From the NCBI GenBank assembly GCA_030632925.1, contig DAOVTU010000226.1, positions 1 through 5,862 on the forward strand: a DNA stretch of 5,862 nucleotides, written 5' to 3'. The notes beneath the pieces were generated by a model that worked only from the letters and a program-made list of their open reading frames with translations, ran no database searches and was not told the DNA's origin. This stretch comes from Candidatus Krumholzibacteriia bacterium. Its GTDB lineage: Bacteria; Krumholzibacteriota; Krumholzibacteriia; LZORAL124-64-63. The translations under genes and the position numbers were made by a program. Shown here in pieces: positions 5,183 to 5,862 of the stretch. Within the stretch, counting starts at the first letter, position 1. Every line of letters starts with the position of its first letter.

Positions 5183-5862
5183 ATGGGGAAGCTTGACAAG
5201 TTGCAGCCCGCCGCCGTGTGGCAGGTCTTCGAGAAAATGAACGACGTTCCGCGCGGATCCGGCAACGAGACCGGCGTGATGAACATGCTGAAGGCCTGGG
5301 CCGACGAGCGCAGCCTCAACTGGCGCGACGATAAAGTCGGCAACCTGCTGATCGAGATCCCCGGCACCAAGGGCCTGGAAAAGGCCGCTGTGGTCCTGGT
5401 TCAGGGCCATGTGGACATGGTTTGCGAGAAAAACGCCGCCACCAAGCACGACTTCGAAAAAGACCCCATCAAGATGAAGATCGAGGGCGACTGGGTCACC
5501 GCCGAGGGCACCACCCTGGGCGCCGACAACGCCATTGGTTGCGCCATGGGCCTGGCCCTGGCCGACGTGAAGAATGTGGCCCATGGTCCCATTGAAATTT
5601 TGCTGACCGTCGATGAAGAGCGCGGACTGACCGGCGCGGCCGGTGTCGAGGCGGGCTTTTTCACGGCCAAGACCATGTTCAATCTGGACAGTGAAGAGGA
5701 TGACGCGATTTTTGTCGGCTGTGCCGGTGGTCGTGATACGGGCTTTGTCCTGAAAACCCGCACTGCCCGGGCGCCTAAAAATGGTGTGGGCAGCAAGATC
5801 ACCATCATGGGCCTCAAGGGCGGTCACAGCGGGCTGGACATCCACACTCATCGTGGCAACGC
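5183..5862 (+). CDS. pepD: Aminoacyl-histidine dipeptidase (M20C), N-terminal part, runs off the right edge
   Basis: The frame is open from the ATG at 5183 to the window end (226 codons plus 2 bases; family members are usually about 480-490 residues). PepD is a cytosolic di-zinc exopeptidase that cleaves Xaa-His and many other dipeptides in the last step of peptide use. The active-site residues present are H76 and D78 (GHVDMVCEKN), bridging D115 (GTTLGADNAIG), catalytic base E145 and ligand E146 (VDEERGLTGA), and D169 (FNLDSEE). All are offset by four from the PepD numbering I remember (H80, D82, D119, E149, E150, D173). The lid-domain motif GGHSGLDIH starts at G213. The final histidine ligand lies beyond the edge. 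There is no signal peptide. The gene follows the lipoprotein gene by 100 bp with its own candidate promoter, so it is probably transcribed separately. The family call is firm; substrate range is not determinable. Confidence 0.94.
   Translation, partial: MGKLDKLQPAAVWQVFEKMNDVPRGSGNETGVMNMLKAWADERSLNWRDDKVGNLLIEIPGTKGLEKAAVVLVQGHVDMVCEKNAATKHDFEKDPIKMKIEGDWVTAEGTTLGADNAIGCAMGLALADVKNVAHGPIEILLTVDEERGLTGAAGVEAGFFTAKTMFNLDSEEDDAIFVGCAGGRDTGFVLKTRTARAPKNGVGSKITIMGLKGGHSGLDIHTHRGN

Noticed and set aside
5099..5851. A 250-codon open frame on the minus strand
   Set aside because: Antisense to pepD, whose complete set of N-terminal active-site residues shows which strand codes.

Overview
The window is a GC-rich bacterial chromosome segment with five protein genes and no recognisable mobile element, RNA gene or CRISPR array. 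An ECF sigma factor, a lipoprotein signal peptide, an exported metallopeptidase and long runs of surface-type propeller repeats suggest a diderm (Gram-negative-like) bacterium. 'IWG..AVG..G.I.HFDG..W' propeller lipoproteins are known to me mainly from Myxococcota, Gemmatimonadota and FCB-type candidate phyla. That placement is inference; no marker gene fixes the phylum.

Layout. At 1-297 (minus strand, cut by the left edge) is the N-terminal half of an ECF sigma factor. A 149-bp divergent regulatory region follows (298-446), holding a 17-bp palindrome, a tandem 15-bp direct repeat and a 6-bp inverted repeat. At 447-917 (plus) is a small Met/Gly-rich four-helix membrane protein that looks internally duplicated, closed by a probable intrinsic terminator ending in nine T (940-1006). 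At 1117-3204 is an exported M1-like metallopeptidase whose leader carries a 14-bp tandem repeat. A perfect 12-bp inverted repeat (3214-3249) separates it from the gene at 3283-5082, a lipoprotein made almost entirely of a 39-residue beta-propeller repeat: 13 full copies plus one copy split between the two ends. At 5183-5862 (cut by the right edge) is the N-terminal part of PepD, a cytosolic M20C dipeptidase.

How the genes may work together. The sigma factor and the small membrane protein are divergent and share a repeat-rich intergenic region, so co-regulation is plausible. The three plus-strand genes downstream each have their own leader or candidate promoter and do not look like a tight operon. 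Two encode peptidases (one exported, one cytosolic), which loosely suggests peptide or protein scavenging, but the sequence does not prove a link. The most distinctive items are the metallopeptidase with a shortened HExxH-to-Glu spacing and no GAMEN motif, the exact 14 x 39 repeat arithmetic of the lipoprotein, and the possibly leaderless start of the lipoprotein gene.
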